Shown: positions 35,761 to 45,639, counted from the first letter of the stretch. The stretch: 64,000 bases of DNA from Bryobacterales bacterium KBS 96 (GCA_000381625.1 KB906767.1:1962629-2026628), one strand, 5' to 3'. The notes: a model not told the origin generated them from the sequence alone. Numbers and translations: made by a program.

Positions 35761-37116
35761 TCACCGCTGCTGCACGCGCGTCATCAATGAAGCAACGCTT
35801 TGCGCCACGATCTCTTCCACATCTGGAGTGAACGGCGCCGGCTGGCCGTACGCTATCATCGCTCCGCCGCCTTCATAACCGCCTTCCTTAAGCACTCGGC
35901 GCGACGGAATGTACGCGAACACATCATTCGTGTAACCGGCCACCCAAAGTTTGTCGAAACCATACTCCCGCTTGAAACGCAGCGAATAATCGACCACCAC
36001 TTCGCCGCCCAGCGCGATAAAGGTCAGGTCTTTGCCAAATTGCCACACCTCAATCGGATAGGAGTGATGATCCGGTAGCTTGCCCTTTCGGTCGAGTATT
36101 TGCAACATCAACTCAGCATGTCTACGGAGAAGAGCGTCTTTTGAGTGAGTCCGGCTTTCTAGTTCCTCCCGTGAAGGCGCCTTCTGAAAGGGCAGATTCA
36201 CGCTTACAAAGGCAACGGTCAGAGGACCCTGCACCGTCCGCATCTTCGCGTGCAAGACCTGGTCTACAGCAGCAGCAATCGTCTGCCCATAATTAACCGC
36301 AAGCTCCACTGTGTGCCGCGGCATCGGGTTCGCATCGGCTCCGCAGTCCTGCACGAACATCGCAACAGCGCTCGGATAACTTTTCTCAAGCTCCGCCTGC
36401 GCGTACCCGGCCCAATCTCCATTGATTTGGTAATCGCTCAAAACTGTGTTGTGACAGGCATATCCGAAGACGATCGCTCGCAAGCTGTGGTCCGGAGCTC
36501 GCACCGCCAGCACGGGAACATCCTGCTCAACCGGACCCGGATATTCTCGATGGCCAACGCGACGCCGGTTCACGGCCACTCCGGCAAAACCTTGTTCAAA
36601 CGATAGCTCCGCCGGAGCAAGATTTCGAATCGATTTACCAATTACTTCCACTACCTGGTCTTGCAAATGCGCCGTATACGCGCGAATCACCTTCCTGTCG
36701 GCGTCGCCCAGTGGATAAGCGGGCGAGAGCATATCGCCAACGACGGGCGCGCTATGCGTGTGCGATGAATTCAGCGCTACTCTTTCGCGTGGAAGACCAA
36801 ACTTCTGTTGAACGCGCGCAAAGATCGGCTCCGATACCTCACCCGGAAACCCGAGCAGATCGGAAGTTACAAGCACGGTTACTGCTCCGGTATCGTCCTT
36901 CAAAGCGAGAGCTTTTACGAAGATGTGCTGCCGGATGCCTTCCGACGGGTGAGTGCGAGCGGCGTAGCCACCCATCCAGATTGGCTGTGAGGGCGTAATG
37001 TCTACGCGCGCAACACCCGCATCCCATGCCGCCGAGCCTGAGACGGCGCAGATAACACCCGCCATTATGAGATGAGCCACGCGCCAGAGGGCAGGCCTGT
37101 TTATAGTGATGGGCAT
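35761..37116 (-). CDS. Exported neutral ceramidase-fold protein
   Basis: Secreted relative of 30426-31766. ATG 37116 is chosen because GGAGG lies six bases upstream; the frame opens at a GTG at 37131 that would swallow this Shine-Dalgarno. Signal peptide ~1-30 (WRVAHLIMAGVICAVSGSAA). Zinc-site blocks: LNSSHTHSAPVV, GYACHNTVLSD, LGGEVVVDY, TNDVFAYIPS. The nucleophile loop reads DCGADANP instead of GDVSPN, so the ceramidase Ser is missing, and the C-terminal domain is absent (about 451 residues). True ceramide hydrolysis is doubtful; a zinc amidase on another secreted substrate is possible. It lies downstream of the second TonB receptor. Confidence 0.85.
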   Translation of the reverse strand: MPITINRPALWRVAHLIMAGVICAVSGSAAWDAGVARVDITPSQPIWMGGYAARTHPSEGIRQHIFVKALALKDDTGAVTVLVTSDLLGFPGEVSEPIFARVQQKFGLPRERVALNSSHTHSAPVVGDMLSPAYPLGDADRKVIRAYTAHLQDQVVEVIGKSIRNLAPAELSFEQGFAGVAVNRRRVGHREYPGPVEQDVPVLAVRAPDHSLRAIVFGYACHNTVLSDYQINGDWAGYAQAELEKSYPSAVAMFVQDCGADANPMPRHTVELAVNYGQTIAAAVDQVLHAKMRTVQGPLTVAFVSVNLPFQKAPSREELESRTHSKDALLRRHAELMLQILDRKGKLPDHHSYPIEVWQFGKDLTFIALGGEVVVDYSLRFKREYGFDKLWVAGYTNDVFAYIPSRRVLKEGGYEGGGAMIAYGQPAPFTPDVEEIVAQSVASLMTRVQQR

Positions 37117-37194
37117 TATGAACCTCCGCACAAATAGTTGATTGCGTCTTTAAGCCCAGAATTCGCCTAAATCTTGCCCGGACTTTGCGCGGCG

Positions 37195-37207
37195 GTGATT
37201 GTATCAC
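37195..37207. promoter_or_regulatory. Inverted repeat GTGAT-TGT-ATCAC
   Basis: Perfect 5-3-5 inverted repeat ~80 bp upstream of the exported ceramidase-fold gene, in the 144-bp gap after the TonB receptor. A GntR-like operator or chance; nothing else supports it. Confidence 0.25.
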
Positions 37208-37260
37208 TCACAGGGTCCAATAAACACCAGCCTCTTAAAACTCGATTGCGTACACAAGCC

Positions 37261-40200
37261 TTAAAACATATACTTCAGCCCGAGCTGGATGACGCGCGGG
37301 TTCCCGGTCCCTCCCAGGATTTTACCGGCGTTCGGAGTCGCCAGGCCTCCGTCTCGAGTATCGGCGATCGCCGCGCTAGGATTTCCCAAGTTGAAATGGT
37401 TGAAGGCGTTAAGAAAATCGCCGCGCAATTGAAGCGAGTGATTCTCGGTAATGAAGAATCGCTTTTGGACGCCGAGGTCCCAGTCCCAGAAACCAGGTCC
37501 GTAGATGCTGTTACGCGACGAGTTCCCCCATTGCCAGGGTTGTGGTGCCTGGAACGCCGCAGTATTAAACCATTGCACGCCGTTCACAACATCGTGCGAA
37601 CCAGATTGGCCGGCGTAGACCGATGCGCCGCTTACGGCGTCCGCCCGACCTCCTTGCCAACCCACGATCGTCGAGGGAACGTTGAAGGTGACAGAAAACG
37701 GAGTGCCTGTCCGGTACATCGTGATTCCCGAAACAGACCAGCCGCCGATCACGCCGTCCAGAAATCGATTTGAAATATTCACCAGGCGATTACGCCCCAC
37801 CGGGATTTCATACAGATAGTTCACGCTGAGTATTTGGCGCGGGATCGAATCCGTGTTTCCGTACTCCGCGCTGGTGTTGTTTGGATTTTGTGGACCGCCC
37901 ACTAGCGGCAAATTGTCCAAACTGCGGGTGTAGGAGTAATTACCTTGAATCAGAAAACCTGAAGCAAATCGCCTGTTGACCTCTAATTGCAATTGATTGA
38001 AGTTTACGCTACCGCCGCTCTGCGTCGCGTTGATCTGGCTCCAGGGTTGATAAGGACGCTGCGCCTGGATCGGCACATTCGGCTGCTGGATGTTGGGCTT
38101 GTTGATGTCGCCGGCATACCAGAACATGTGATGCGTTTGGGCTCCAACGTAGGAGGCGCGGACGGCCCAATCGTTGGTGAGCTGTTGTTCCAAGGTAAAA
38201 CTCCACTGCTGCATGATCGGGTTTACGAGATTCCGCTGCGTCATATAGATCAACGGATTGGCCGCGGGGCCCTTTTGAGCGCTACTCGGAAACGGATTTT
38301 GGAACGTGAGATCGGGTAAAAACGGCGATGTTGGATTGCCGGGCAATTGGGAGCTGAAACTGGAACCGGAACGCCACGGTGGATTGAAAATGTTTTCGTG
38401 AGCGCCGATGAATCCCGGAATGAAGTTATAGTAGATACCCCACCCGCCTCGAATAACCGTTTTTGTTCCGGAGAACGGGCGATAAGCAAATCCGAATCGC
38501 GGCGCGAAATTGTTGGTATCGGCGCTGAAATACGACTTTGGCCAGCCGGCCTGTTGAGTGGTTTCGAATGGATAAGCCGACATCAGCGACGCAATCGCAA
38601 GAGGCGGAGTGGTGACGGTGTCCGAGTCCTGCGGAAGAGCTAGTTTATTATTTTTCAGATCCAGGAAACTGACGCGATCGTCGCGCACCCGCCACGGCGA
38701 TTGGTAGACATAGCGAAGGCCGTAATTTAGTGTGAGTTTGGAGTTCACCTGAAAAGTGTCTTGTGCATAGAACTCCCAATCTCGCGAGTAAGTCACAATC
38801 TCGGTGAGGGGACCGGCGAAATTGGAACTTGAGGCAGTTCCCAACAGGAAATCGGCGAAAGTGTTTCCCTGAGAACTCCCTGCTCCCGGCCATCCTTTGT
38901 TGCCAGTCCAGGCGCCGGTAAAGGACAAGGTTCCCAACGGATTGCCGAGCGATGCCGAGAGCGCCGGGCCACCTTGGCGGATGTAGTTTTTATATCCGGT
39001 TTCGTCCGCCCCGAACTTGAACGTATGGCGGCCCGCAACCTTGGTGAAATTATCGATAAACTCAATATCGTACTCCGGGAACGGATAACCTTTACCGTAG
39101 TCGTAGAACATGCCGGTATAGCCGGTCATCGACATTTGTGGAAGGCCGCCGTTATCGACGATCGGCAACTGCGGAAACAAAGACTGCGTCGGATAATCTG
39201 TGTTCTGGCCGGTTCGCACGCTGGCATGGACAACCCAGGCGGCGCGAAATTCATTGATTGCCGTGGGACTGAATGTGTGGATCTCCGTTGCGTTGACCAG
39301 GAAATCGGTGTAACCATAGTCGGCGTTGTTTCCATAGTTGGCGGGATAACCGCCGCCCGACAGAGACCAGGGAGAACCTTTGGACCAGTGGAACACGCCG
39401 TTCAACGAGTCAGAGGATGAAAGCTGGCTATCCATTCGGAAATCAACACCGTTGATCCCCGCATTGTTTGGCACGGCGGCGGTGTAGTTAGGCGAGCCAT
39501 TGGGAAGCCCGAGCGAACTCGGGTTGGTTGGCGCTGGCAGGAACTTCAGCAGGGCGCTTGACTGGGGCGTAATCATGCTTGCCGGAATCTGATTATTCGG
39601 AAATGCCTTTCCGGTAAACGGATTGTAGAGTTGTGTTCCCTTCACACAAACGCCGCCGGAAAATGTTGTACAAAGCGCGGAGAAATCCCCATTCCGCATG
39701 GCCATGGAGGGCAGGTTAAGCCTCGCGGTGTTTGAGAACTTGTCACGGACGCCGCGATACGCGCCATAAAAGAATAGTTTGTTTCTGAGAATGGGACCGC
39801 CCAGCGACGCGCCAAATTGATTGAATTTCGAATCCGGCCGCTGCTGTCCCGCCGCGTTTAGTAAAAATTGATTGGCGTTCAGCACGCTGTTTTGCAGATA
39901 TTCGTAAGCGAGCCCGTGGAATGTATTGTCGCCCTGCTTCAGCATCATCGTGACCGTGGCGACGTCCCGGTATTCCGCATTCTGATTCCCGCTATCGACC
40001 CGGAACTCCTGCATCGAATCTGGAGACGGAAGGTTGGCGGTGCCCAGAGCTGGTACGCCGGACGTATACGCCGCGCCACCGTTGCCGACATCGTTCACAC
40101 TGATGCCGTTCAGAGTAAAGTTGTTTCCGCCCCAGTAATTACTGCCGGAGATCCGTGGGTTGTTTCCCGCCGTCGACACTCCCGGCGCGAGCGCAAGCAG

Positions 40201-40677
40201 GCCATCAATCGATCGAGTGGCCAGAGGTAGTTCGGAAACCTGTTTGCTCCCTAGGGAACCGCCAATCGTCTGGCTGTCTGTGTGAATCAGCGGCGCCTGA
40301 TTTGAAACTTCCACTGTTTGCTGAACACCGCCAGGCTGTAATGTGAAATTCTGACGTACGGTTTGCGCGGAAAGAAGTTGGATGTCCCTTACCTCGACGG
40401 TCTGAAACCCCTCTTTCGCCGCGCTAATTCGATAATGACCGGCGAGCAGGTTTGGCGCCGTGTACGATCCACTATTATCGACAGTCGCGTCAACGGAGAC
40501 TCCGGTGCCCTCGTTCAGAACTGTGATGATTGTGCCGGGGGCGGCGGCCCCGGAAGAGTCGCTCACGTAGCCGACAATCGATCCCATAATATTCTGAGCA
40601 TTGCCGTGGAGGGAGATCAAGATCGCACAACAGATCATGATGGCCGCCCTGATTTTGAACTGAAATTTCTTATCCAC
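37261..40677 (-). CDS. Oar-like TonB-dependent outer-membrane receptor
   Basis: Second large receptor, 1,138 residues. Signal peptide (MDKKFQFKIRAAIMICCAILISLHGNA), carboxypeptidase-regulatory domain (GSIVGYVSDSSGAAAPGTIITVLNEGTGVSVDA...), plug (PLIHTDSQTIGGSLGSKQVSELPLATRSIDGL; NYWGGNNFTLNGISVND) and barrel ending in RVIQLGLKYMF. GTG start at 40677 with AGGAAA upstream. A good promoter (TTGACA-18-TAGAAT on the minus strand) lies 40-69 bp before it. It probably imports a glycan or other bulky ligand; the neighbouring ceramidase-fold gene follows on the same strand. Confidence 0.9.
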   Translation of the reverse strand: MDKKFQFKIRAAIMICCAILISLHGNAQNIMGSIVGYVSDSSGAAAPGTIITVLNEGTGVSVDATVDNSGSYTAPNLLAGHYRISAAKEGFQTVEVRDIQLLSAQTVRQNFTLQPGGVQQTVEVSNQAPLIHTDSQTIGGSLGSKQVSELPLATRSIDGLLALAPGVSTAGNNPRISGSNYWGGNNFTLNGISVNDVGNGGAAYTSGVPALGTANLPSPDSMQEFRVDSGNQNAEYRDVATVTMMLKQGDNTFHGLAYEYLQNSVLNANQFLLNAAGQQRPDSKFNQFGASLGGPILRNKLFFYGAYRGVRDKFSNTARLNLPSMAMRNGDFSALCTTFSGGVCVKGTQLYNPFTGKAFPNNQIPASMITPQSSALLKFLPAPTNPSSLGLPNGSPNYTAAVPNNAGINGVDFRMDSQLSSSDSLNGVFHWSKGSPWSLSGGGYPANYGNNADYGYTDFLVNATEIHTFSPTAINEFRAAWVVHASVRTGQNTDYPTQSLFPQLPIVDNGGLPQMSMTGYTGMFYDYGKGYPFPEYDIEFIDNFTKVAGRHTFKFGADETGYKNYIRQGGPALSASLGNPLGTLSFTGAWTGNKGWPGAGSSQGNTFADFLLGTASSSNFAGPLTEIVTYSRDWEFYAQDTFQVNSKLTLNYGLRYVYQSPWRVRDDRVSFLDLKNNKLALPQDSDTVTTPPLAIASLMSAYPFETTQQAGWPKSYFSADTNNFAPRFGFAYRPFSGTKTVIRGGWGIYYNFIPGFIGAHENIFNPPWRSGSSFSSQLPGNPTSPFLPDLTFQNPFPSSAQKGPAANPLIYMTQRNLVNPIMQQWSFTLEQQLTNDWAVRASYVGAQTHHMFWYAGDINKPNIQQPNVPIQAQRPYQPWSQINATQSGGSVNFNQLQLEVNRRFASGFLIQGNYSYTRSLDNLPLVGGPQNPNNTSAEYGNTDSIPRQILSVNYLYEIPVGRNRLVNISNRFLDGVIGGWSVSGITMYRTGTPFSVTFNVPSTIVGWQGGRADAVSGASVYAGQSGSHDVVNGVQWFNTAAFQAPQPWQWGNSSRNSIYGPGFWDWDLGVQKRFFITENHSLQLRGDFLNAFNHFNLGNPSAAIADTRDGGLATPNAGKILGGTGNPRVIQLGLKYMF

Positions 40678-40716
40678 CGCGATTTCCTGATTTCGAATTT
40701 TTAGTGCGAATACGGG

Positions 40717-40746
40717 ATTCTAGAATGAGGTTGCAGCGTTTGTCAA
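40717..40746 (-). promoter_or_regulatory. Sigma70-type promoter of the second TonB receptor
   Basis: On the minus strand, -35 TTGACA (complement of 40741-40746), 18-bp spacer, -10 TAGAAT (complement of 40717-40722). Start of transcription would fall near 40710, giving a ~33-nt leader. Confidence 0.6.
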
Positions 40747-40759
40747 TGTCACAAGCTCG

Positions 40760-40781
40760 TTTCATAGTGTCAAATGTGACA
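40760..40781. promoter_or_regulatory. Overlapping inverted repeats upstream of TonB receptor promoter
   Basis: TTTCATAGTGTCAAA (40760-40774) is one base off TTTCA-N5-TGAAA. It overlaps a perfect repeat TGTCA-AATG-TGACA (40768-40781). Both lie just upstream of the -35 box, an activator-type position. The rest of 40775-40959 shows no gene. Confidence 0.4.
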
Positions 40782-40959
40782 AATCGCGTGGCTGTTTTTC
40801 GCGTGACGAAATATTTGGCTTCTTTACCGCCGGCCCTGTTACGATCGAGGCTTATTTTCTTCAGGCGCGGCGGCCGCGGCATTCTCACGGCGCGCCACGG
40901 AAAGCGCCGATACGACAACCCCGGCGCTGCCGGGTTAGCGATCCTTCAAATCGAAACGC

Positions 40960-42639
40960 TTAACGACCCCAAACAAGGTTCTTAGGGTAGAACGTGATTT
41001 GCAATCCCGCCGTAAGATTTCTTCTGGGGGCACCAAGGGCCGGAATCAAGTATCGCTCGAATTGTACAAACGCGCTTCCAACCACGTCAGGCCGAAGCAG
41101 CCATTGACCATTTGCGGAGATATCTGTCTGTGTCCCGCCACCGGGCAAAAACAGATTGCCCGTTTTTGTCTGCCGGAAAGAGAGCGTGAGTTTATCCTGA
41201 GCTGACCACCAATACGTGGATGAAGCTAAATATGCGCGCGCGTCGCGGCCGACCCAACTTCCCAGCAAGTAGCCGCGGTTCGTGTACGCATCGCGGTATT
41301 GATCGTTCCAGTAGATAAACTGTCCGCCTTCATCCCCTCGATACAGCCATGTCGAATATGTCTCGAATCGGAGATCCAAGTGGCGCAATCCGGGCAATTG
41401 GGTGACGTAAATGCCGGGAGCCCAGGCAGAACGCCGGGGGCTATCTAACGGATTTGGCTCGTCGTCAGCCAGTGAATCGGAGTAAATTGTCACAAAACGT
41501 CTGATTCCCGGCACACGCCAACGGAAATCGAACCCGCTGCGCCGATCGCCTGGATCGTTCCGCGAACCAAAGGCCGTGTTCCCTGTACTCGATGTGCTAA
41601 AAAAGCTACGAAAGACAGCCGCGGTGGTTAACGGATGGCCGACACCACCAAATATCGCGCTACGTGTGGCGCCCAATTCCAGATTTTCGGTTAGCTGAAA
41701 CGTGATCTTTTCCGCGTTGATGAAAGGCCGGGGAGGATACGCGTGCCCAGATAGCTTTCCAAGAAGCATTTGGGTTCGAATGTGGCCGAGAAACCGGAAA
41801 GGGCCGGGCAAAACCCACGGCGTTTGCTGAGCAATCCTGAGTGCGTAGAACGGCTCGGCGTTATTACTGAAGTGAAAGGCGCTGTCGTCCCCAGGACCCC
41901 ACCACACACTCTGTTTCCCGAAGGTAACGTTGAAATCGCCAAAACGGACGCCAACATACATCTCCAACGGATCGAATTTGCTCGTCGACGCTATTCTCGC
42001 CGCTGGCTGAGCCGGAACACCATCAACAAAGCCCAATAAATCTTGTACGCCCTGTTCGTATGGACCTCTACTACCCGCTTCCTGGTACTCGCCGCGAAAG
42101 TAGCCGGAGAAACGTCCCAGCGTTCCGAAAGCCGAAAAGCCGGCCACCGCGTTTGTGCCAGCCTCGTAGGGTCGCCCATAATCGTTGACTATCGTTTGGC
42201 CAAAGTGATAGCTATCGCGTAAAGGCGTCCCCGATATTTGGAAAAGTCGGCCATAGATAGATTCGATTCGAACTTGCGCGTGCCTATCACTTTCACCGGT
42301 AAATTCACGTTTCAAAACGGCTATGAGCTCTTCCGCATCGTCGTTCGTTGCGCCGTTTGAACTTTTCGTGCTATGCCGTGACGCGATATCCTCCGCTTCT
42401 TCCACGAGGAGCAGACATTCCGACCGAGTCCAAGGCGCGGCAAGACCCTCCTCGTCCGGCGCGTAACCCATCGCGGCCAGACGCTTCAGGGCCGGGTAAA
42501 TCCAGCTATCAAGTGGAATGTAAACCGGTCCGGCTGCAACTCTTCCGGTGTCGCTCGAGAACGCGTCAAGAGGCGCCACACTCAGAAACGCAACAGTTAT
42601 TCCAAGCGCCGAGCGAGCTAGAAGGGAGCAATACCGCAT
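40960..42639 (-). CDS. Wzi-like capsule/exopolysaccharide assembly outer-membrane protein
   Basis: Outer-membrane barrel with signal peptide (MRYCSLLARSALGITVAFLSVAPLDAFS) and an N-terminal helical segment (VYIPLDSWIYPALKRLAAMGYAPDEEG), then a Wzi-type barrel (YVGVRFGDFNVTFGKQSVWWGPGDDSAFHFSNNAEPFYALRI; GLQITFYPKNLVWG at the end). In enterobacteria Wzi nucleates capsule on the surface; here it is adjacent and divergent to the export genes, which supports the same job. 559 residues, longer than E. coli Wzi (~480) because of the N-terminal segment. Confidence 0.82.
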   Translation of the reverse strand: MRYCSLLARSALGITVAFLSVAPLDAFSSDTGRVAAGPVYIPLDSWIYPALKRLAAMGYAPDEEGLAAPWTRSECLLLVEEAEDIASRHSTKSSNGATNDDAEELIAVLKREFTGESDRHAQVRIESIYGRLFQISGTPLRDSYHFGQTIVNDYGRPYEAGTNAVAGFSAFGTLGRFSGYFRGEYQEAGSRGPYEQGVQDLLGFVDGVPAQPAARIASTSKFDPLEMYVGVRFGDFNVTFGKQSVWWGPGDDSAFHFSNNAEPFYALRIAQQTPWVLPGPFRFLGHIRTQMLLGKLSGHAYPPRPFINAEKITFQLTENLELGATRSAIFGGVGHPLTTAAVFRSFFSTSSTGNTAFGSRNDPGDRRSGFDFRWRVPGIRRFVTIYSDSLADDEPNPLDSPRRSAWAPGIYVTQLPGLRHLDLRFETYSTWLYRGDEGGQFIYWNDQYRDAYTNRGYLLGSWVGRDARAYLASSTYWWSAQDKLTLSFRQTKTGNLFLPGGGTQTDISANGQWLLRPDVVGSAFVQFERYLIPALGAPRRNLTAGLQITFYPKNLVWGR

Positions 42640-42970
42640 TACACTTAGCAGACCGCAGGCGCGCAGATGTTACGCACATTGCATCGGCAACACAAAGGCC
42701 TCAGCTCTTTTAGTATGGACCGCCAGTCTATAGTGCGGTGTTCCAAACGTGTAAAGAACTTGCGACAACAGCGGCTGAAAACGTTCCGAGGGCAACGATT
42801 CTCCGCTTTACAAGCAAGTTCTGACTGGGCATCTTTTTTCATTTCCGAATGACGCCGCCACTCGAATCGACAGGCAATCGCGCAAATTGTAAAACCGTTG
42901 TAAAAACCACGATATCGTGTGCCAAACACCTAGAGATTTTCGTTCGACAACGTCAAACTGATGTTCATAC
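42640..42970. other. Divergent intergenic region, Wzi / export operon
   Basis: 331 bp. The right half holds the 11-bp direct repeats and GATA motif (42887-42919). The left half is unremarkable apart from a weak GTGTAAAGAAC-TTGCGACAA pair near 42750. No gene seen. Confidence 0.5.
42887..42919 (+). promoter_or_regulatory. OmpR/PhoB-type direct repeats at export operon promoter
   Basis: Two 11-bp units, TTGTAAAACCG (42887) and TTGTAAAAACC (42898), followed in register by a unit with GATA at its third base (42911-42914). The same three-unit layout occurs at 52731-52763. Phased 11-bp direct repeats are the usual target of OmpR-family dimers. They precede the Wza-like gene by ~52 bp. Confidence 0.6.
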
Positions 42971-45631
42971 GTGATCCGCTTTCGACAGAGAATCTCGAGT
43001 TTCGGCCAACGGTATGGGCTGGAAATCGCGCTACGAAACATCGGCAGTTCTTCCCTCCGTCTCCAGCACGCAAAGCCAGTCTTATCGATTCTGTTGTCGA
43101 TAACTCTATCGTCAAGCCTTTTAGCGCAATCGCCTTCACTTCTACCGTTCAGCCAGACCAGGCGAACGCAGTCACAGTTCGGAGAACAGTTGGGCCAGTA
43201 CCAGCCTTGTACGCCTGCCGACTATGGCGATCCGACAGCCGATTGCATCCCATCAACTGGACAACAGGCGGGCTATTCGACTTACAACGGTTTAAGTGAT
43301 TTCGACTCTTACTCAAGCTTCCCGGCAGGGCCACGTTTGCCATCGAGCGATCTATCGCCCGAACGGCCAAGTGGATTGCGCGAGACTCCGTCCGCGAACC
43401 AGCCACTCTACACCCCTAAGGATCCTCCCACCGAATTTCAACGCTATGTAGCCGGGTCCATTGGTCGAATGCTTCCACTCTTCGGGGCGACTCTATTCGA
43501 ACATGTCCCGGCAACCTTTGCTCCACTCGACCGTGCTCCCGTTAGCGCCGATTATGTAATCGCATCCGGCGACGAACTGCAGATAGCGGTGTGGGGTCAA
43601 CTCAATTTTTCCCTCCGACGGATCGTGACTCGAACTGGCCAAATTCTGTTGCCGGACGCCGGCCCGATTTCCGTTGAGGGGATGAACTATCTCCAAGCCG
43701 CTTCCGCGATCAAATCGAGGCTATCGCACTTTTACAAAAATTTTGACGTAAGCGTCACTCTATCTCGTCTTCACTCCATTCAGATTTTCGTCGTCGGAGC
43801 CGCACGGCGTCCCGGCAGTTACACCGTGAGTTCCTACAGCACTCTGGTGAATGCCATCTTCGCGTCGGGCGGCCCGTCTTCGCGCGGTTCAATGCGAAAC
43901 ATCCAGTTGAAACGGGGAGACCGAACGATAAAGCACTTCGATCTGTATCAACTCCTTGTGAATGGCGATAAGTCGCAGGATGCACAACTCGTTCCAGGAG
44001 ACGTCATCTTCATTCCTCCTGCCGGTCCCCGCGTTGCCATCGCCGGAAGCGTTGGAAACGCCGCAATTTATGAAATTACGCCGGACACCACTCTAGCGGA
44101 CGCGCTAAAACTGGCGGACGGCCTCTCGCCTCTGGCGCTGATGAACCAAGCGTTGGTCGAACGGGTCGGCGAGGACTCCGCCCTCCAGGTACTGCACGTT
44201 TCCATGAATTCACAAGGACTTCGGACCCAGCTATGCAACGGCGACATCATCCGTCTATTGCCTATCGTGCCGCGCTTCGAAAATGCTGTCACCTTGCGCG
44301 GCAATGTGGCCAACCCTGGCAGGTTTCCCTGGAAACAGGGCATGCGGTTGAGCGACCTGATCCCTGACAAAGAATCTCTCCTGACTCGAGATTACTGGAA
44401 GGCACAAAATGCATTGGGAAGCCCGGAAGAGCCAATCGACGGAAGTGGCTCGGAAGCACTGGGCCAGGCGCCTCAGGCGAGCGCAAACAGCGGAGCGCAC
44501 GGCGACGGACAGACCTCAACCGCGAGCAATCCTACAGGTGGCACACTACCCGTTAGTTTTCAGGAGCAGAAGCGGAACACGCAAGGGGACGCATCTCTCG
44601 GCGCCGCGATGAGTCCCGATACTGTTCCGCCTTTGCGAACTTTTAACCCTCGTTATACTGTTCAACCGGCGGTTCCGGAGATCAATTGGGAGTACGCCGT
44701 AATAGAACGGACCGACCGGGCTACGTTGGAGACTCGAACCATCGCGTTCAACCTTGGCAAACTCGTCCTCTCTCACGATGAAACGCAAGATCTACGGCTT
44801 CTTCCGGGAGATGTAGTGACAATCTTTTCTAAAGCAGACTTCTCGGTGCCGCGTTCTCAACAGCGCACACAGGTGAGGATCGAAGGAGAAGTCGCAATGG
44901 CCGGGGTCTATACCGCGCTGCCGGGCGAAACGCTGCGGCAGATCCTCACTCGGGCTGGAGGGGTCACCTCCAATGCCTATATATATGGCGCTCAACTCAC
45001 TCGTGAGTCCACGCGCCGGGAGCAGCAGAAGCGGTACAACGACTTCCTCGATCAACTGGATCGTGAAGTAAGTCAGGCGGCATCAAATCTATCCGGTCGA
45101 GTTACATCGCCACAGGAAGCGGCAACCGCTCAGGCTTCCGTTGCAAGTCAGCGCGACATGATCGAGCGTCTCAGAAAAGTTGCCATGAACGGCCGCATTG
45201 TTCTGAATATGAGTCCGGATGATCGAGGAATCAATGCATTTCCCGATTTGCCGCTCGAAAACGGCGACCGGCTATACGTTCCAAGCAGGCCATCTACCGT
45301 TAACGTAATCGGAACGGTATACGAGCAGGCGTCTTTTCTCTACGAGCCGGACTATCGAACCGGTGACTACCTCAAGAAGGCAGGCGGACCTTCCCGCGCA
45401 GCGGATCGAAGTCACATGTTCATCGTCCGTGCCGATGGATCGGTTATCAGCCGCAAGACAGGGTCCACGATGTTCTCGAAGAGCTTCGACTCACTCCCTA
45501 TGTTTCCAGGCGACACCTTGGTGGTGCCTACATACATCAACCGTACTACGTTTGTCCGCAGTCTGATCGACTGGTCGTCGATTCTAAGCAATTTTGGTCT
45601 TGGAGCAGCGGCGATAAATGTCTTGCGTTAG
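42971..45631 (+). CDS. Wza-like polysaccharide export protein with SLBB repeats
   Basis: Periplasmic/outer-membrane channel component for exopolysaccharide. After a signal-like region (PVLSILLSITLSSSLLAQ, ~37-54) and a low-complexity linker comes the poly-export domain (DYVIASGDELQIAVWGQLNFSLRRIVTRTGQILLPDAGPISVEGMNYLQA, ~195), then several SLBB beta-grasp repeats (HSIQIFVVGAARRPGSYTVSSYSTLVNAIFASGGPS; PRVAIAGSVGNAAIYEITPDTTLADALKLADGL; TQVRIEGEVAMAGVYTALPGETLRQILTRAGGV; STVNVIGTVYEQASFLYEPDYRTGDYLKKAGGP). At 886 residues it is much longer than Wza (~380) owing to extra SLBB repeats and an insert near 490-570. GTG start at 42971; a later start is possible. First gene of the export operon. Confidence 0.9.
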   Translation: MIRFRQRISSFGQRYGLEIALRNIGSSSLRLQHAKPVLSILLSITLSSSLLAQSPSLLPFSQTRRTQSQFGEQLGQYQPCTPADYGDPTADCIPSTGQQAGYSTYNGLSDFDSYSSFPAGPRLPSSDLSPERPSGLRETPSANQPLYTPKDPPTEFQRYVAGSIGRMLPLFGATLFEHVPATFAPLDRAPVSADYVIASGDELQIAVWGQLNFSLRRIVTRTGQILLPDAGPISVEGMNYLQAASAIKSRLSHFYKNFDVSVTLSRLHSIQIFVVGAARRPGSYTVSSYSTLVNAIFASGGPSSRGSMRNIQLKRGDRTIKHFDLYQLLVNGDKSQDAQLVPGDVIFIPPAGPRVAIAGSVGNAAIYEITPDTTLADALKLADGLSPLALMNQALVERVGEDSALQVLHVSMNSQGLRTQLCNGDIIRLLPIVPRFENAVTLRGNVANPGRFPWKQGMRLSDLIPDKESLLTRDYWKAQNALGSPEEPIDGSGSEALGQAPQASANSGAHGDGQTSTASNPTGGTLPVSFQEQKRNTQGDASLGAAMSPDTVPPLRTFNPRYTVQPAVPEINWEYAVIERTDRATLETRTIAFNLGKLVLSHDETQDLRLLPGDVVTIFSKADFSVPRSQQRTQVRIEGEVAMAGVYTALPGETLRQILTRAGGVTSNAYIYGAQLTRESTRREQQKRYNDFLDQLDREVSQAASNLSGRVTSPQEAATAQASVASQRDMIERLRKVAMNGRIVLNMSPDDRGINAFPDLPLENGDRLYVPSRPSTVNVIGTVYEQASFLYEPDYRTGDYLKKAGGPSRAADRSHMFIVRADGSVISRKTGSTMFSKSFDSLPMFPGDTLVVPTYINRTTFVRSLIDWSSILSNFGLGAAAINVLR

Positions 45632-45639
45632 CGAAACGA

